The notes below the pieces were generated by a model. That model saw only the letters and a program-made list of their open reading frames with translations, made no database searches and was not told the origin of the DNA. The translations under genes and the position numbers were made by a program. This document shows, piece by piece, positions 43,913 through 55,063 of a stretch of 64,000 nt of DNA. This DNA is from Parastagonospora avenae f. sp. tritici 18332-5 (Eukaryota; Ascomycota; Dothideomycetes; Pleosporales; Phaeosphaeriaceae), in NCBI GenBank assembly GCA_022559985.1, contig JAFJTR010000013.1, positions 310,001-374,000 of the forward strand. Direction: 5' to 3'. Numbering within the stretch: position 1 is the first letter of the stretch; every line of letters starts with the position of its first letter.

Positions 43913-46685
43913 TGTAGGTTTGCGCGTAACTTATCTCGAATATAGGAGACTTTGAGGCCACCAAAAAGGTGGGGGTAATTTGTCGATGCCCACTCAATGT
44001 CAAAATCGTCAGGTATAATGACCTGGAGAAGACCGTTGACGAGGACATAGAAGCCTATGCTTCCTTCGAAAGTCTGGAACATGTCCCGAACAACTTCCAT
44101 TGGTATTTCTGCCTCACAATCGATGAGCTGCAATTTGTATGGATCTGGTGGCACGGCGACGCCTGCGAGCGGTGGCCATCGATGTTGTACTGGTATGACA
44201 ACGGGTGCCCCAGCGATACGAAGCGGATATCTCACTTGGACGTTTGATTTTACTGGTCTACAAGTCCAGGCTCCAAGTTGGTTGGTATGTGTATGAGGCG
44301 CATTGTAATTCAAATGTGATCTCCAGGACTCAGGAAGAGAATCACGCACTTCCATCCAAGCCCCATCGAGGCTACTTTCTCTGTCCTCTAAAACATGTGC
44401 TTCAGTAAATTGTTCTTCGAGTGCTAGATCCAAATGGAGCTGCCTATCCTCTTGCTGGGAGGCTTGGCGTATTTGTGCGTCGTAGTGAGCTTTTCGTACT
44501 TCGTCACTCCGTTGTTGTGATTGTAGAGCCCTGTTATCAGTTGCTAGCTTTGTATTGTATGCGGAGGACATGCCTGATTGGGTGTGTTCTATGGGTATAG
44601 AACTCGTAGCGGTAAGGCGGTATTTAAGAGGCTCAAAGACGTCATTTGAACTCAATATAATGTCTCCGTAGTCTACACGTAATTCCATTGTAATGGTTCC
44701 GTAGTCTTTTATAGTTCTCGGCTTTTGCAAGACTTTGTGACCTGATTGAGTAGATTCTACTGGTGCCGGTTTCGCCTTTTGAGTTGGCTGCCAGTAGCTA
44801 TCTTTCTGTCTGGCGACGAGCAAGTTTTGAAGGCGCTTCTTTAGCTCAGCAGCAGGGATTCTTTCATTCTGGTCTGTTACTCGACTGTGAGCCGATGAAG
44901 ACTGAGACATGTCTGTCTCGATGATGATTTGCGGACCAGCCCCCAGCGAGCTTACGCCGTGAGATTCCGAGCCTCTTCTTTTGGGAATATTGACTACGAG
45001 TAGCCCTGTGCGAACAATTTCAAGAACATCTCCTATGGCCGTTGCGCCTGACCGGCAAATAGGATCTTTGTCCATGTGGTCCATCCATTTTGATACTACA
45101 GGATGAACCTTGGCTGTTTGTTGAGCATGGTCCGGTTCGTAGAAAGAGCTAAAGGTACCGTAGTTACTATCGTTGAAGCTCTTGAGTCCTTCCAAGCCGT
45201 ACAGAAGCCAAACAATGAACTCAAAGGTTATACACCCTGTACTCCAGATGTCGTATAGTCGAGACCTTGCGCGTAAACCCTGTGAGCCAGCTTCTGGGGG
45301 CTCATATCGCCTTGTGCCCCATCTGGCCGTAGTGTCAAACCTCAGAGCCGTGACAAGAACATGACCCTTTGCCTACCCCCAGTCACCGAGCTTCAGAGTG
45401 CCGTAATCGCTATCTCCACGAAACCAAAGAACGTTAGTAGGCTTGAGGTCTCCATGGCGAGTATTAACAGCATGTGCTTCGGTTAAGGCATCTGCAAGTC
45501 CGTGCAGTTGCACGACCATCCACTTGATTATCGGGGCTGACAGCACTGGTGAATGGTTCTCCCTCCACAAACTGGCCAGATTGCCACCATCAGCCCATTC
45601 GAACATGACGTAGTATTTGGGGTCGTCTCGCCTACCACGCGTGAAAGCTATGAAGAAGCGAACGATGTGGGGATGAGCGTGGCCGTTTTTGAGTTCGTTC
45701 ATGTGTTTTAAGGCTGCGACCTCCTTTTCCCACTTAGGAGCACCTTTCTCACCGCTCTGTCTGAACGCTTTGACCGCAACTACGCAAGGCATAGTTCTGT
45801 TCTGTACAGCATGTCAGTCTAGAATACACTCTGCAGAGTCTGCGCGCTAACTCCTACCTTCTCATATTCCAGTTTCACATGAGCTGGGTGTATAGTATAC
45901 TGGCGGACAATACTATGTGCACCGCTGCTATGAGTAGTGCTACTTGCAATGAAAGGCATTGGCAAGTGTCCAAAGTTGTTGTGTTTAACTTCTGTAGACA
46001 TTACAGGCGCTAAGAACTTCATCTGCGCATCTTTGAATCGCATGATGTTGTATATTGTCCACATGCATTTCGTACTGGTCGCATGATCTTGTTCCAAGAT
46101 GACGGGTGGATGTCTCTTTTCATCGAGCTGCTGTGTTCCTTCTTTCAGAGGCCACTCCTCGATTGGCAAAGTGCTATCCGTGAGCCCGGCAGTCTTGAAA
46201 AGAAACATTGCAGCGTAAGGATCGCGGAGCCTGATGAACACTACTATCAGGAAAAGCTTCGTCGCTCCATCAAGAACGAATCTCGCTAACGCTTTGTCTT
46301 CGTTGCTGACCTCGTCCGGGTTTGTATCCAAGAGTCGAAGTACATGCTCGATCCTGCTATCTTCGTCATCTCTTCCCGTTGCAGATTGCGACAGCATCGT
46401 ATCAAGGAGGTCTCGAAGAAGAAACTCAGCCTGCGTTCCATCGAAAGTGCTCTCTAACATGGAAGTTGTGAGCTTGTCTTCAAGTTCTTCGACAAGCTCA
46501 GGGGTCGATTTCCAAGGCTTGCGCAAAGGACGCTCGATATCAGCACTAGAAGACGAAGCGAAGGAACGAGGCGATGGTAGGTCGTGTGAAGACATATCTT
46601 TTCTCTTGGCTGAGCTACTTTTCTTCTTCGAAGGCAAGGCAAGCCCTTTAGTGCTCTGTCCTCCTAGACCTTTCGGGGCAGGCAT
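43879..46685 (-). pseudogene. large Ser/Thr kinase-like gene with an in-frame stop after the DFG-equivalent motif
   Basis: Exons 46685-45858 and 45801-43879 (intron 45802-45857, donor GTAGGA) give a 916-residue reading frame interrupted once, by TAG at 45375-45373. Residues 1-275 are a disordered, then helical, N-terminal region. The kinase domain has VVAVKAF (Lys ~286), YYVMFEWADGGNLASLW (hinge), HGDLKPTNVLWF (catalytic loop with HGD for HRD, ~392) and LKLGDWG (DFG-equivalent, 412-418). The stop is codon 419. The same frame resumes at once with AKGHVLVTALRFDTTARWGT and RRYEPPEAG (activation loop and APE-like motif) and YDIWSTGCITFEFIVWLLYG (helix F). So a single codon has been lost in a kinase that was otherwise intact. 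Beyond residue ~520 lie unrecognised regions, then a trypsin-like segment in another frame. A 54-nt in-phase GT-AG pair around the stop could in principle splice it out. Confidence 0.65.
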
Positions 46686-47983
46686 GTTGACTATTACAGA
46701 CTGATCTGATGGCTACAGACTGATCTGACGGCGCATTAGTTACGTACATCTCGTCTGATTGTTCCATTGCCAGTGTAATGATTACGATGGAATTTCCTAA
46801 GGAACTGAAGGCCACTGAATGGATTATTGAACAGGCGCTGGAAGATTTTAAGTCAACTTAGTCGAGTCGTGGTTCAATATGATGCTTAACTCCTACCTGG
46901 GTATGGGTCGCTGATGGCTTACTGGTGGAGAACAACTCTCTTCTGCGGAAGAGCGCATAACCTGTGCAAGGGTAGTGATGGTGCAGCTTTGGACGAGTAG
47001 ATCTGAGGCAGAAACTCTCACGGCCAGGATGCCGGTGTTCTGAAGTGGTACGAAGCACCACGTGAATCAGCAGGAGGACATCTAGAGAGAGGTGTGTTAG
47101 TGGGGGTTGCAGCGTCACATGCATAAGCGACCAGAGACGAACTGACATGGTTTAGACCACCAGAACGAACCGCATATGCACGAAGTTAAGACGGACTAAA
47201 ACGTGCAGCCAAATCTTCAGGGATTATTATTGGACAAAATGTCATGCGGGAAGTCGCAGTGACAAGGTAACGTGTTGACCAGTCGCTTACCGGTGAAGGC
47301 ACGCTGCGACACGTCTGACATTTCTACCTTAGTTCCTCTTGCAGGTAAATGATGTCATCGTCGATCTGGATCATGTATAGCTAGTAGATAGGCAAAGCCT
47401 CTTATGACTTAGTGTCTCGAGGGAACATCTAATAGTCTGTTCACCATATAACTACGTATGTAGTGACAGTTTACTAGCAATAATTCGCGACTTCATTTGA
47501 AACCCAGCCCGGAGCTTCCTCTAGTTCGGCTAGCTTCACGTTTCAAACATTGTATTTGAACGTAGCACCCCCCGATATGCTCGGGTCTTCGTGGTATATA
47601 CACTTACGTAGTAGCTGTTCTATTCGCCAAATTTCAAAGCAAAGCACTAGCAGTCCCAAGATCAACGAGGCTAAGATTCGTACTTATCTAACTAGATAGA
47701 CTGCTGCGCACACATGAATGCGCACACATGAATGCGCACAGATGAATGCGCAAAATTTCTATCATAGATACCTGCGAGCGTGGCAGCGTACGAGGAAACG
47801 CCGATCAGAGACCAGGCTCAGGGTTCATGGAAGTCAAAACATTGCCTGATCATGGGAACTACATCGAAAAGAACGCTGAAAGTGAGATTTCCGCTGATTT
47901 ACGGCTGAGAAATTGCTTGTTGTTGCACAGCATCGTAAATCATCAATAGATGCACATGATCTGCTCCACTGCATCCCAGCCCA
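46686..47983. other. long intergenic region with a 14-bp tandem repeat
   Basis: About 1.3 kb between the kinase-like gene start and the 3' end of the HET gene. No gene supported. It contains the short tandem array at 47705-47752. Confidence 0.6.
47705..47752 (+). repeat. tandem repeat, 14-bp unit, three copies plus a partial
   Basis: The unit TGCGCACACATGAA occurs twice exactly (47705-47732), then once with a single change (TGCGCACAGATGAA, 47733-47746), and then as a partial TGCGCA. It lies in non-coding sequence about 230 nt beyond the HET gene stop. Confidence 0.92.
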
Positions 47984-50008
47984 TCATCGAATACACAACG
48001 TCCTTACCACCCCCCCTCTCCCCTCCCTCCCCCTCTTCCCAAAATCAACCTCCAACCACTCGAACGGCCGCACCAACGCTGCCTCACTCGGAATCGGATC
48101 CTCAAATCCCCGTCCACAATACAACTTCCCCGTCCCCACACCAATCCTCTCATACCCACCATCGCTCTTCCACGACCGCGCGAGCACGAGGAAGACCTGA
48201 TACAAGTGGTTTTTATGATGTATAGAATAAAGCGCCAGGAGCGTGATGGGGTCCTCGGACGTGGCGGTGGTGTAGAGTTCTTGACTTTGAGTGGCGCGGT
48301 GGGGTGTGTATGCGTCGATGACGAATTCACATACAGTCTTTTGATTGACATTTGGCGCGTACACTGTGTCGATAATGCAGATATTGTATGCCCCATCATT
48401 TGTAGACGAATGTCGTAACCGACCTTCAACAGTGGGTCCTCGCATGCTCAACGTCGACGACGCTTGAACCTCCGCAGTACTATGCGTGTGCTCTAAGACT
48501 TCAGTATGCGGTATCCGCGAGCCAGGATACGAATGATATGCATATCGATAATTCACCGGCCCAGGCGCGGACGCCCATGAAAAGCTCGGCCCAAGCCACT
48601 CGCTGGATATTTCGCCTTCGCTTTGCCAAGTGAGGTCGTAAAGCAGCGTCTCGACCCAACTACCAGCGACGTACGTCAAGCCCGTCACATTTGCGAATTT
48701 CCTCGCAAGGCCGCCCAGAGCCGGGAATTTGTCTGTCTGGAAACTCAATTTGCGGGTAGAGTATTCCTCGATGATTTGGCTCCAGGAGCGTGCGTGGGCT
48801 CTGATAGTATCCGCTTCTGATGAGCTGGGTTTGGTGGCGAAGAGTGGTTTGGATGGATATGTGCTGCGGCGACATTCACAGGCTTTGAGTGTTTTGCAGA
48901 CCCACTGGAGTTCTCCTCCGGTGAAGGCTATTAGGCGGGTTGCTAGTAATCGCTCCTGCAGACCCCATGCGCGCGTGTCGAGTGGGTCTGTTTCGGTCGA
49001 CCAGCCGGGTTTGTCGTGGATGCCGCAGTTGATCTTTCTCCGCGCTTTGAATTCAACATCGGCTAGGTCTCCTTGAGGATCACCGTAGAGTTCTATTTCT
49101 TGGTACATTGGATGTCGTGTTGCGAACAGGGTTTGACTTGGGTTCTCGGATGCAGATGCAGCAATTGTTATTGCCGCGCCCTCGAATATCTCACACATTT
49201 TCTCCGCTTGCTCTGTCCAGTCTTTTTCACTATCTTGAATGATACACAGAGTGTCGATCCAGAGATACTGAATGTCAAGGCTCTGTGCCATTGCAGCTGC
49301 ATCTTGAAATACCGCGGGCAGCATGGTACGATCGATTCCGGCTTGCAGTTCTTCGTAGTTCCGAGAGGTCGTCATTTTGAAGCCTTTGTCGCCCCAGGTA
49401 TAAGACAAAGCCGCGTACCGGCCTCTGACACCAGTTGGGTGCTCAACCAAGCGGTATCGAGGTCCGGAGATATCGATGAGCCGTCTTGGGAGGACGGCAT
49501 CCTGCGAACTGAGACAATCCTTATGCTCGGTGATGCAACTGTAGAATTGCTCTTTCAAGAATTCTATAGATGCTCCCAGTGTCGCTTGTCTTTGGACATC
49601 CGTACCCGTGTTTGGGAATACATTACTCGTTTCCACTACATAGCAGCCAGTTAGCAATGGGTTTTACCCGGCAAAAGAATGGAGAGACATTGGCTTACAC
49701 GAGCTTGGATATATCTCCACAATATCTTGTGCATCTCTGTCCGCCAGAGAGTGTAGTTCGGTCGGAGATTGAGCGTACATCAACACTTCAACTTGCGTCT
49801 CAGCGTCAATGAACTGGAAAAGCATGCAGCTCTGTAGAGCGACATCACAATAGGCGCAACCCTGCAAAGACGATGTCTGAAAGTCTCGAAACGATCGTTT
49901 AGAGAGAATTTTGAAGCTAGGACTTTGGCTTTGCTCAGCGCAGTACCCAAGGCAGCTGCATACGGAACAGCATGCTCTTGTACTTCCGTGAGAGGGCAGA
50001 GATGTCAT
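47984..50008 (-). CDS. HET-domain (heterokaryon incompatibility) protein
   Basis: Two exons (50008-49699 and 49635-47984) joined over a 63-nt intron (49636-49698, donor GTAAGC, branch GCTAAC, acceptor TATGTAG) give about 653 residues. The N-terminus is Cys-rich (CCSVCSCLGYC, then QGCAYCDVALQSC), a zinc-knuckle-like arrangement common ahead of fungal HET domains. The HET domain follows: YAALSYTWGD (~177-186), DAAAMAQSLDIQYLWIDTLC with IIQD (~235) and WGLQERLLATRLIAFTGGEL. HET domains are TIR-like executioner modules that trigger cell death on non-self recognition or serve as other nucleotide-processing effectors. The C-terminal ~250 residues are unrecognised. The start at 50008 (MTSLPSHG) is preferred over an ATG at 50122. 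All conserved motifs look intact. Its neighbour is the broken kinase/trypsin-like gene. Confidence 0.9.
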
Positions 50009-50446
50009 CTTGCGGAAGAAAAAAGGACGTCCGTATGTATTTTCCGTCTCTTCTTGTTTTTTGTAAAAATAGTTGCTGATGTTTGAAGATTGATGTGCAA
50101 GTTGGCGTATGTATACATACATGTGTAGCCGCGCGCCTGCATCCGCACAACTAGGTTCAGTCTACGCAAGCGCCGGCGAACCTCAATCTATCATACCCAC
50201 TTTAAAACGAGGACATGAAATGCATAGCAAAAACCTAGTGGGTAAGTCAGGAAAATAGAAAGCTATGTTCAACCTCCTATTCGTTGCAATTGGAATTTCT
50301 GCAGACGCAGCCATATACAATGAGTCACGAGCGGCATCCGAGGAACACCAAGTATCAGAGCTTAAGGTCTCTGCGGCCCGAATGCATTTTTGACGAGAAT
50401 CCAATTCTTACAGCATCTTTCATCGTCTCTCCAGAAACGGTGTCTT
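50009..50446. other. intergenic, HET gene promoter
   Basis: About 440 nt between the start of the HET gene and the 3' end of glutamate 5-kinase, both on the minus strand. No gene or motif recognised. Confidence 0.6.
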
Positions 50447-52032
50447 TCATGCCTCCAACCGATGATCCGGCGTCGTAGGCCTACTCCTCTCTCTCCCCGT
50501 AAACGCAATATTCTCTCTCAGCGCCACATACTCACTATCCGCATACCCCAGCGCCTCGCGAATCTGCGTCGAATGCAGCCCCATGATCCGCCTAATCTCG
50601 ACCGCCGAGTAATTTACCACCGCCCGCCCAATCTCCATCGGCGCCGGGTTATGCAGCTCATACGGCCTGGGCCCGTCTTCGCGGGCATATGACGATGACG
50701 AGTGCGGCAGTGGGTGGCGCATGGGAATCGGGGCATGCACGCCGTGGGATGAGGCGGCGGGTGTGGTGGGATGCGACTTTGGAGAGGATTTGGGCAGGCG
50801 CTTGACGACGACGATGCGCACGGCTTCTTGCTGGGCGAAATGGCCATCCACGTCCACGATGCCGACGGGAAGCAGCCCGGCTTTGTCGTTGAGCGCGTTC
50901 CAGGCGCCTTGGTCGATGTAGATTGTGCCGTGGGGTGCGAGGCCGTGTAGGATCCAGAAGTAGCGGTCGCGGATGGGGTGGGATATTGGGAGGAAGCGGG
51001 TGTGCAGGGGGACGGTGTCGGAGTCTGTGTGGAGGGAGGGGGAGAGGAGGGCTTGGTCGAGGGAGCTGGTAGAGGCGGAGAGGTCGTGATTTGAGTTGTG
51101 CAGGTTCAAGGCGGCGGTTTGGGCGAGTGAGACGCCATCGTTGTGGTCCTGGAGGTTGCTCGTGGAATTGCGGCTGGACATGCCTTTCTTGCGCTCTTGC
51201 TCTGCGTGGCGCATGATGGCGCCGATATTCCCTGGCTTGCTGCTCTTTGTGATGATGGTTGTTACGCCGGCACTCGTTGCCAACCGTGCTGCTACGATTT
51301 TTGTGCTCATCCCGCCGGTTCCCAGGGAGCTTCCTGCTGAGCTTACATCCGCAGCCAACTCAGCGATGTCTTCCACAACCTCAATAGCCTTCGCGTCTGG
51401 ATTGCTTCGAGGATTCTTGTCATACAGGCAATCGACGTCCGTCATCAGGAACAGATAGTCGGCCTGTACCATGCCCGCCGTGATGGCGCTCAGCGTGTCA
51501 TTGTCTCCAAACTTGATCTCCGTGACCGCCAATGTATCGTTCTCATTCACAATCGGTATAACGCCCATGCTCAGCAGCTCAATGAACGTGTTCTGCGCAT
51601 TTTGATACTGCGTCCGATCCGCAATGTCGTTCCGTGTGAGCAGCACCTGCGCAATCGGCTGGTTCAAGTTCCCAAACAATTGATCCCACAGCGACATCAA
51701 CCGACATTGTCCAATCGCCGCAAGCGCCTGTACTTGTGGGAGATGTTTCGGTCGTCGAGGCAGGTTCATGCGCCTGAGACCCACGCCAATAGCGCCCGAC
51801 GAGACAATGACAACGCGGTGGCCGTCGGCGTGCAGTTTACATGCTGTTTCGACGATGAGGGATAGGATGGAGAGGAGGGGTTGGTGCGTCTTTTCGTCGA
51901 CTATAGATGAGGTTCCTGCGCGTGTTGGTAAGTTGTTCTCGTTCTCCCAATATCGTTGTGTACATTTGAGTAGTTACCGAGTTTGATGACGACGGTGAGC
52001 TGGCCGGGCAGCTTTCGCATGTGAACGGCCAT
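50447..52032 (-). CDS. pro1: glutamate 5-kinase (proline biosynthesis)
   Basis: Two exons (52032-51978 and 51915-50447) with a 62-nt intron (51916-51977, donor GTAACT, acceptor CGCGCAG) give about 507 residues. The amino-acid kinase domain starts LTVVIKLG and continues through RVVIVSSGAIGVGLRRMNLP, QPIAQVLLTRNDI, VIPIVNENDTLAVTEIKFGD and GTGGMSTKIVAARLATSAGV. A C-terminal PUA domain follows (RYFWILHGLAPHGTIYIDQG, EIGRAVVNYSAVEIRRIMG). The two are separated by a low-complexity Ser/Asn/His-rich insertion of ~60 residues, and a further Pro/Ser/His-rich insertion splits the PUA region. The enzyme phosphorylates glutamate in the cytosol, the first step of proline synthesis, and is usually proline-feedback regulated through the kinase domain. 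The start codons of pro1 and atp23 are divergent and only about 290 nt apart. Confidence 0.95.
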
Positions 52033-52325
52033 TGTCGCGAGATGTCCTTCTACAACGGAACACTGTCCAAGTAAAGAAGGAGCGAGCGAGCTAAATTGCT
52101 CTGTTTGTATGTTCTTTATACAACGCAATGCATGACTCTTTCAAGCCCAAGATCCCGAGCTCGCTCCCCTCCGCAATAAAGAGCTGCCAGTTAGTACACC
52201 GCTAGTGCCCGCCCTCCGATTGGCTCCCACATTCTACATTGCTCCCAGTCCAACTTTTTGCGACGCGAAACATCACCGCGCCCTACGAGGTAACCACCAT
52301 CGCGACACCCCCCGCCCCTCACACC

Positions 52326-53113
52326 ATGGCGCCCTCCCAAAGCAATCCCGAAACCGCACCCGACGGCGCCTCCCTCGCCGCCATGACAACCGAGCAACCA
52401 AAGAAAATCGACCCAATATACTACAACTGGTCCAGCACCTTCTCCATCCTGCTCGGCCGCATGACCGGCTCCCGTGACGTGCCTCTCGAGGAGAAATACT
52501 TCACCGAAATGGACGCCCTGAAAGCTGATACCATCTGCCAGCGCTGCGACTCGAACCGCGACTACCTGCTGCAATACTCGCCCATCGTGCGCTTCCTGAA
52601 GGACGAAGTAGAAAAGCTAGGCGGCGATTTGAACAAGGATAATATCCTGTGTCGCATGTGCACGAACGCGCAATCGGGCGGGTTTAGTCTAGACCACGGC
52701 ATCCTACTCTGCGCGAACAAGTTTCGGAATAGAGGACATCAGGAAGATACCATGGCGCATGAGATGGTGCATGCGTGGGATCATTTGAAGTTCAAGGTGG
52801 AGAACGAGGATCTGAGACATCAGGCTTGTTTGGAGATTAGGGCGTCGACGCTCAGTGGCGAGTGCAGGTTCTCGAGGGAGTTCTTTACCAAGAATCAGTG
52901 GAGTGTGACGGAGCAGTTACAGCGCTGTGTGCGACGGAGGGCCACGCTGAGTATGATGGCAAGACCGGGTGTCAAGGACGAGAAGCATGCGGGCGAGATT
53001 GTGAATCAGGTGTGGGAAGGGTAAGATGTGATGTGTGCATGAGGATGGGAGATATGCTGACGTGTTTTAGATGTTTCAGAGACACCAGACCATTTGACGA
53101 GATATACCGGTAA
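52326..53113 (+). CDS. atp23: mitochondrial inner membrane metalloprotease ATP23
   Basis: Two exons (52326-53020 and 53071-53113) joined by a 50-nt intron give about 245 residues, the normal family size. The zinc-protease motif HEMVHAWD (HExxH) sits in EDTMAHEMVHAWDHLKF. Conserved cysteines flank it (CQRCDSN, ILCRMCTNAQSGGF, ECRFSREF). Splicing the last intron restores the family ending GCFRDTRPFDEIYR; without it the frame stops at once. ATP23 lies on the intermembrane-space side, processes Atp6 precursor and helps assemble the ATP synthase Fo sector. The ATG at 52326 is the first in frame; the upstream extension has no ATG. It is divergent from pro1. Confidence 0.95.
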
Positions 53114-53431
53114 GCCTGCAGATGATGCAAGGATTGTATGATAGCGTGTCGAAGATGAATGTGTATACGATGGGTCACGACGATGCATAGCGATGGCGTT
53201 TGGGACATGTTATTCTTCACTCTTACGCAAAGGTTCAGGGTGAAGTTGAAAATTCGTTGCATTTGCTTCATAATCAAGAATGCCCGCATGTCATATGCGA
53301 AAACGCCGCGAGATGTGCGTGCCTGATACTCCACATGACTCCAAGTGTGGTCATCACACCGATCAAAACGCCGTGTTCGCCGTCGTACATTCCGTAGATC
53401 CATGCCCAAACGCCGTCATCAATATGCAAAA
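53114..53431. other. intergenic between convergent atp23 and Aurora kinase genes
   Basis: About 320 nt holding two 3' ends. Nothing else recognised. Confidence 0.6.
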
Positions 53432-54729
53432 TTAGTAGGTCTCGTCGTCGTCTGAGGTCGAGCGGCTGCCGACTTGGACGCGGCTGCCCTTGCAGTGCTT
53501 GACGATCCAGGGGTGGCGCTCAACTTCCTCGAGCGCAATCCGCTTCTCGGGGTCAAGGACGAGTAACTACGATTTGTTAGCATGATCGTTCGTAGTGCAG
53601 TGTGTTGTTAAGACTCACCCTCTTGATAAGGTCCTTTGCCTCTGAGCTGATAAAGCTAGGCACAGTGTACTCTCCTCTCGCAATCTTTCGTTGCGTCATG
53701 ACTTGTGTATCCTCAAACGGCGCCTCGCCGACCAAAAACTCGTATGTCAACACACCCAAACTCCACAGGTCGACCTTCTCGCTGTAGAAGTTGTCCTTGC
53801 CGCCGCCCCTCAGCATCTCCGGTGGCAAGTAGTCGAGAGTTCCGCACATGGTGTTGCGGCGGTTGTTGGGTGCGTGGACGGACCAACCGAAATCACTGAT
53901 CTTGATCTCGCCGTGGACGCCGACGAGGATGTTCTCAGGCTTGATGTCTCGGTGCATGACGTGCTTCTTGTGGAGGTACTTGAGCGCTGCTGCCATCTGG
54001 GCGATGTATTGTGCAGCCTTCCACTCCGGGAAGCGTTGCTCCTTGCGGAGATGCTTATAGAGTTCTCCTTGGCCAGCAAATTCGAGGATCAGGAAGACGC
54101 GCTTGGCATCGTGGAAGTGTCCGAAGAGACGGAGGATGTTGGGATGCGCCAAGTGTGATTGGATCTCGATTTCTCGTCGAACCTGCTTTTCGACCTTGCC
54201 TTGTTGGAGTTCAGACTTGTGGAGCACCTTCAATGCACAGACGAAGCCTGACGACTTCTCTTTGGCAAGGTACACTCGGCCAAACTTGCCCTTTCCGAGC
54301 GGCTTACCGATGTCAAACATGCCGAGGTGCCATGCTTTGGGTGTTGACGGGTTGACGTAGAGGGCCGTCTCGGTAAGCGTGCGGCGATGCGATGGGTTGA
54401 CCTCTGATGGGCGAGTGGTAGTCGATGTGATGGTTACTTTGGAGATGTTCGCGGCGTTCTTGCTGGCATTCTGAGTCGCAAGCTTCTGTAATGGTATTTG
54501 ATGGGGCAGCTTCATGCGGTTTGCTGCTGTGTTGGAGGATGATAGGCCGGATAATGATGCAGCATTCGCGAGTGAAGCCTTTGCAGCATTAGCTAATGAT
54601 GCTGTCGCATGACTAAGTACTATTCACCTTCGTCTTGTGGTAAGAGGTGGTGGAAGAAGTTATCTGCTCATCGTTCTCGTCGGTGACAGTGATGCGCTCG
54701 AAGGCGGCTTCAAGATTGGCGACCTCCAT
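53432..54729 (-). CDS. Aurora-type Ser/Thr kinase (Ipl1/Ark1)
   Basis: Three exons (54729-54628, 54578-53619, 53566-53432) with 49- and 52-nt introns give about 398 residues, the usual fungal Aurora size. The N-terminus is short and disordered. The kinase domain shows GKPLGKGKFGRVYLAKEK (glycine loop), CALKVLHK (VAIK Lys), VMHRDIKPENILV (catalytic loop), KISDFGWSVHAP and NTMCGTLDYLPPEM with the activation-loop Thr, and DLWSLGVLTYEFLVG. The DFGWSVHAP and NTMCGTLDYLPPEM blocks are diagnostic for Aurora kinases. As catalytic subunit of the chromosomal passenger complex (INCENP/Sli15, survivin/Bir1) it corrects kinetochore attachments in mitosis. The last exon, ending in SRSTSDDETY, was recovered only by splicing. 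It starts 334 nt from the divergent TIP41 gene. Confidence 0.95.
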
Positions 54730-55063
54730 TGTGCCAGATGCTCAAGCAATTAACGAAAGAAATGGGCGAAAGCAAGATGATGCAAACAGACGCTGAAGTC
54801 GAAACCGGTCGATGTTCTGCGTTTGTCTGTCCAGGTGGGAGGTGGTAAAGGCAGTTCGGTTCGTGCAAGGATTGATGCAAACAAGCGCGGTTGCTATAGC
54901 AAAACGACCCCCAAGACATCGGCGTTCCATGTTGCCGATCCCACCCCACACGTGCACCTGCCCCGCGGTACCCGCCGCGAGAGTTCTGGATGATGGCGTC
55001 TAAGAAATAGTTTCTGTCGGAAAGGCACGATCTTGCAAGCTCTCCCACCACGAATCGAACGCA
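54730..55063. promoter_or_regulatory. 334-nt bidirectional promoter between Aurora kinase and TIP41
   Basis: Divergent start codons lie 334 nt apart with no gene between, so a shared or adjacent promoter is implied by position. No specific binding site was identified. Confidence 0.5.
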
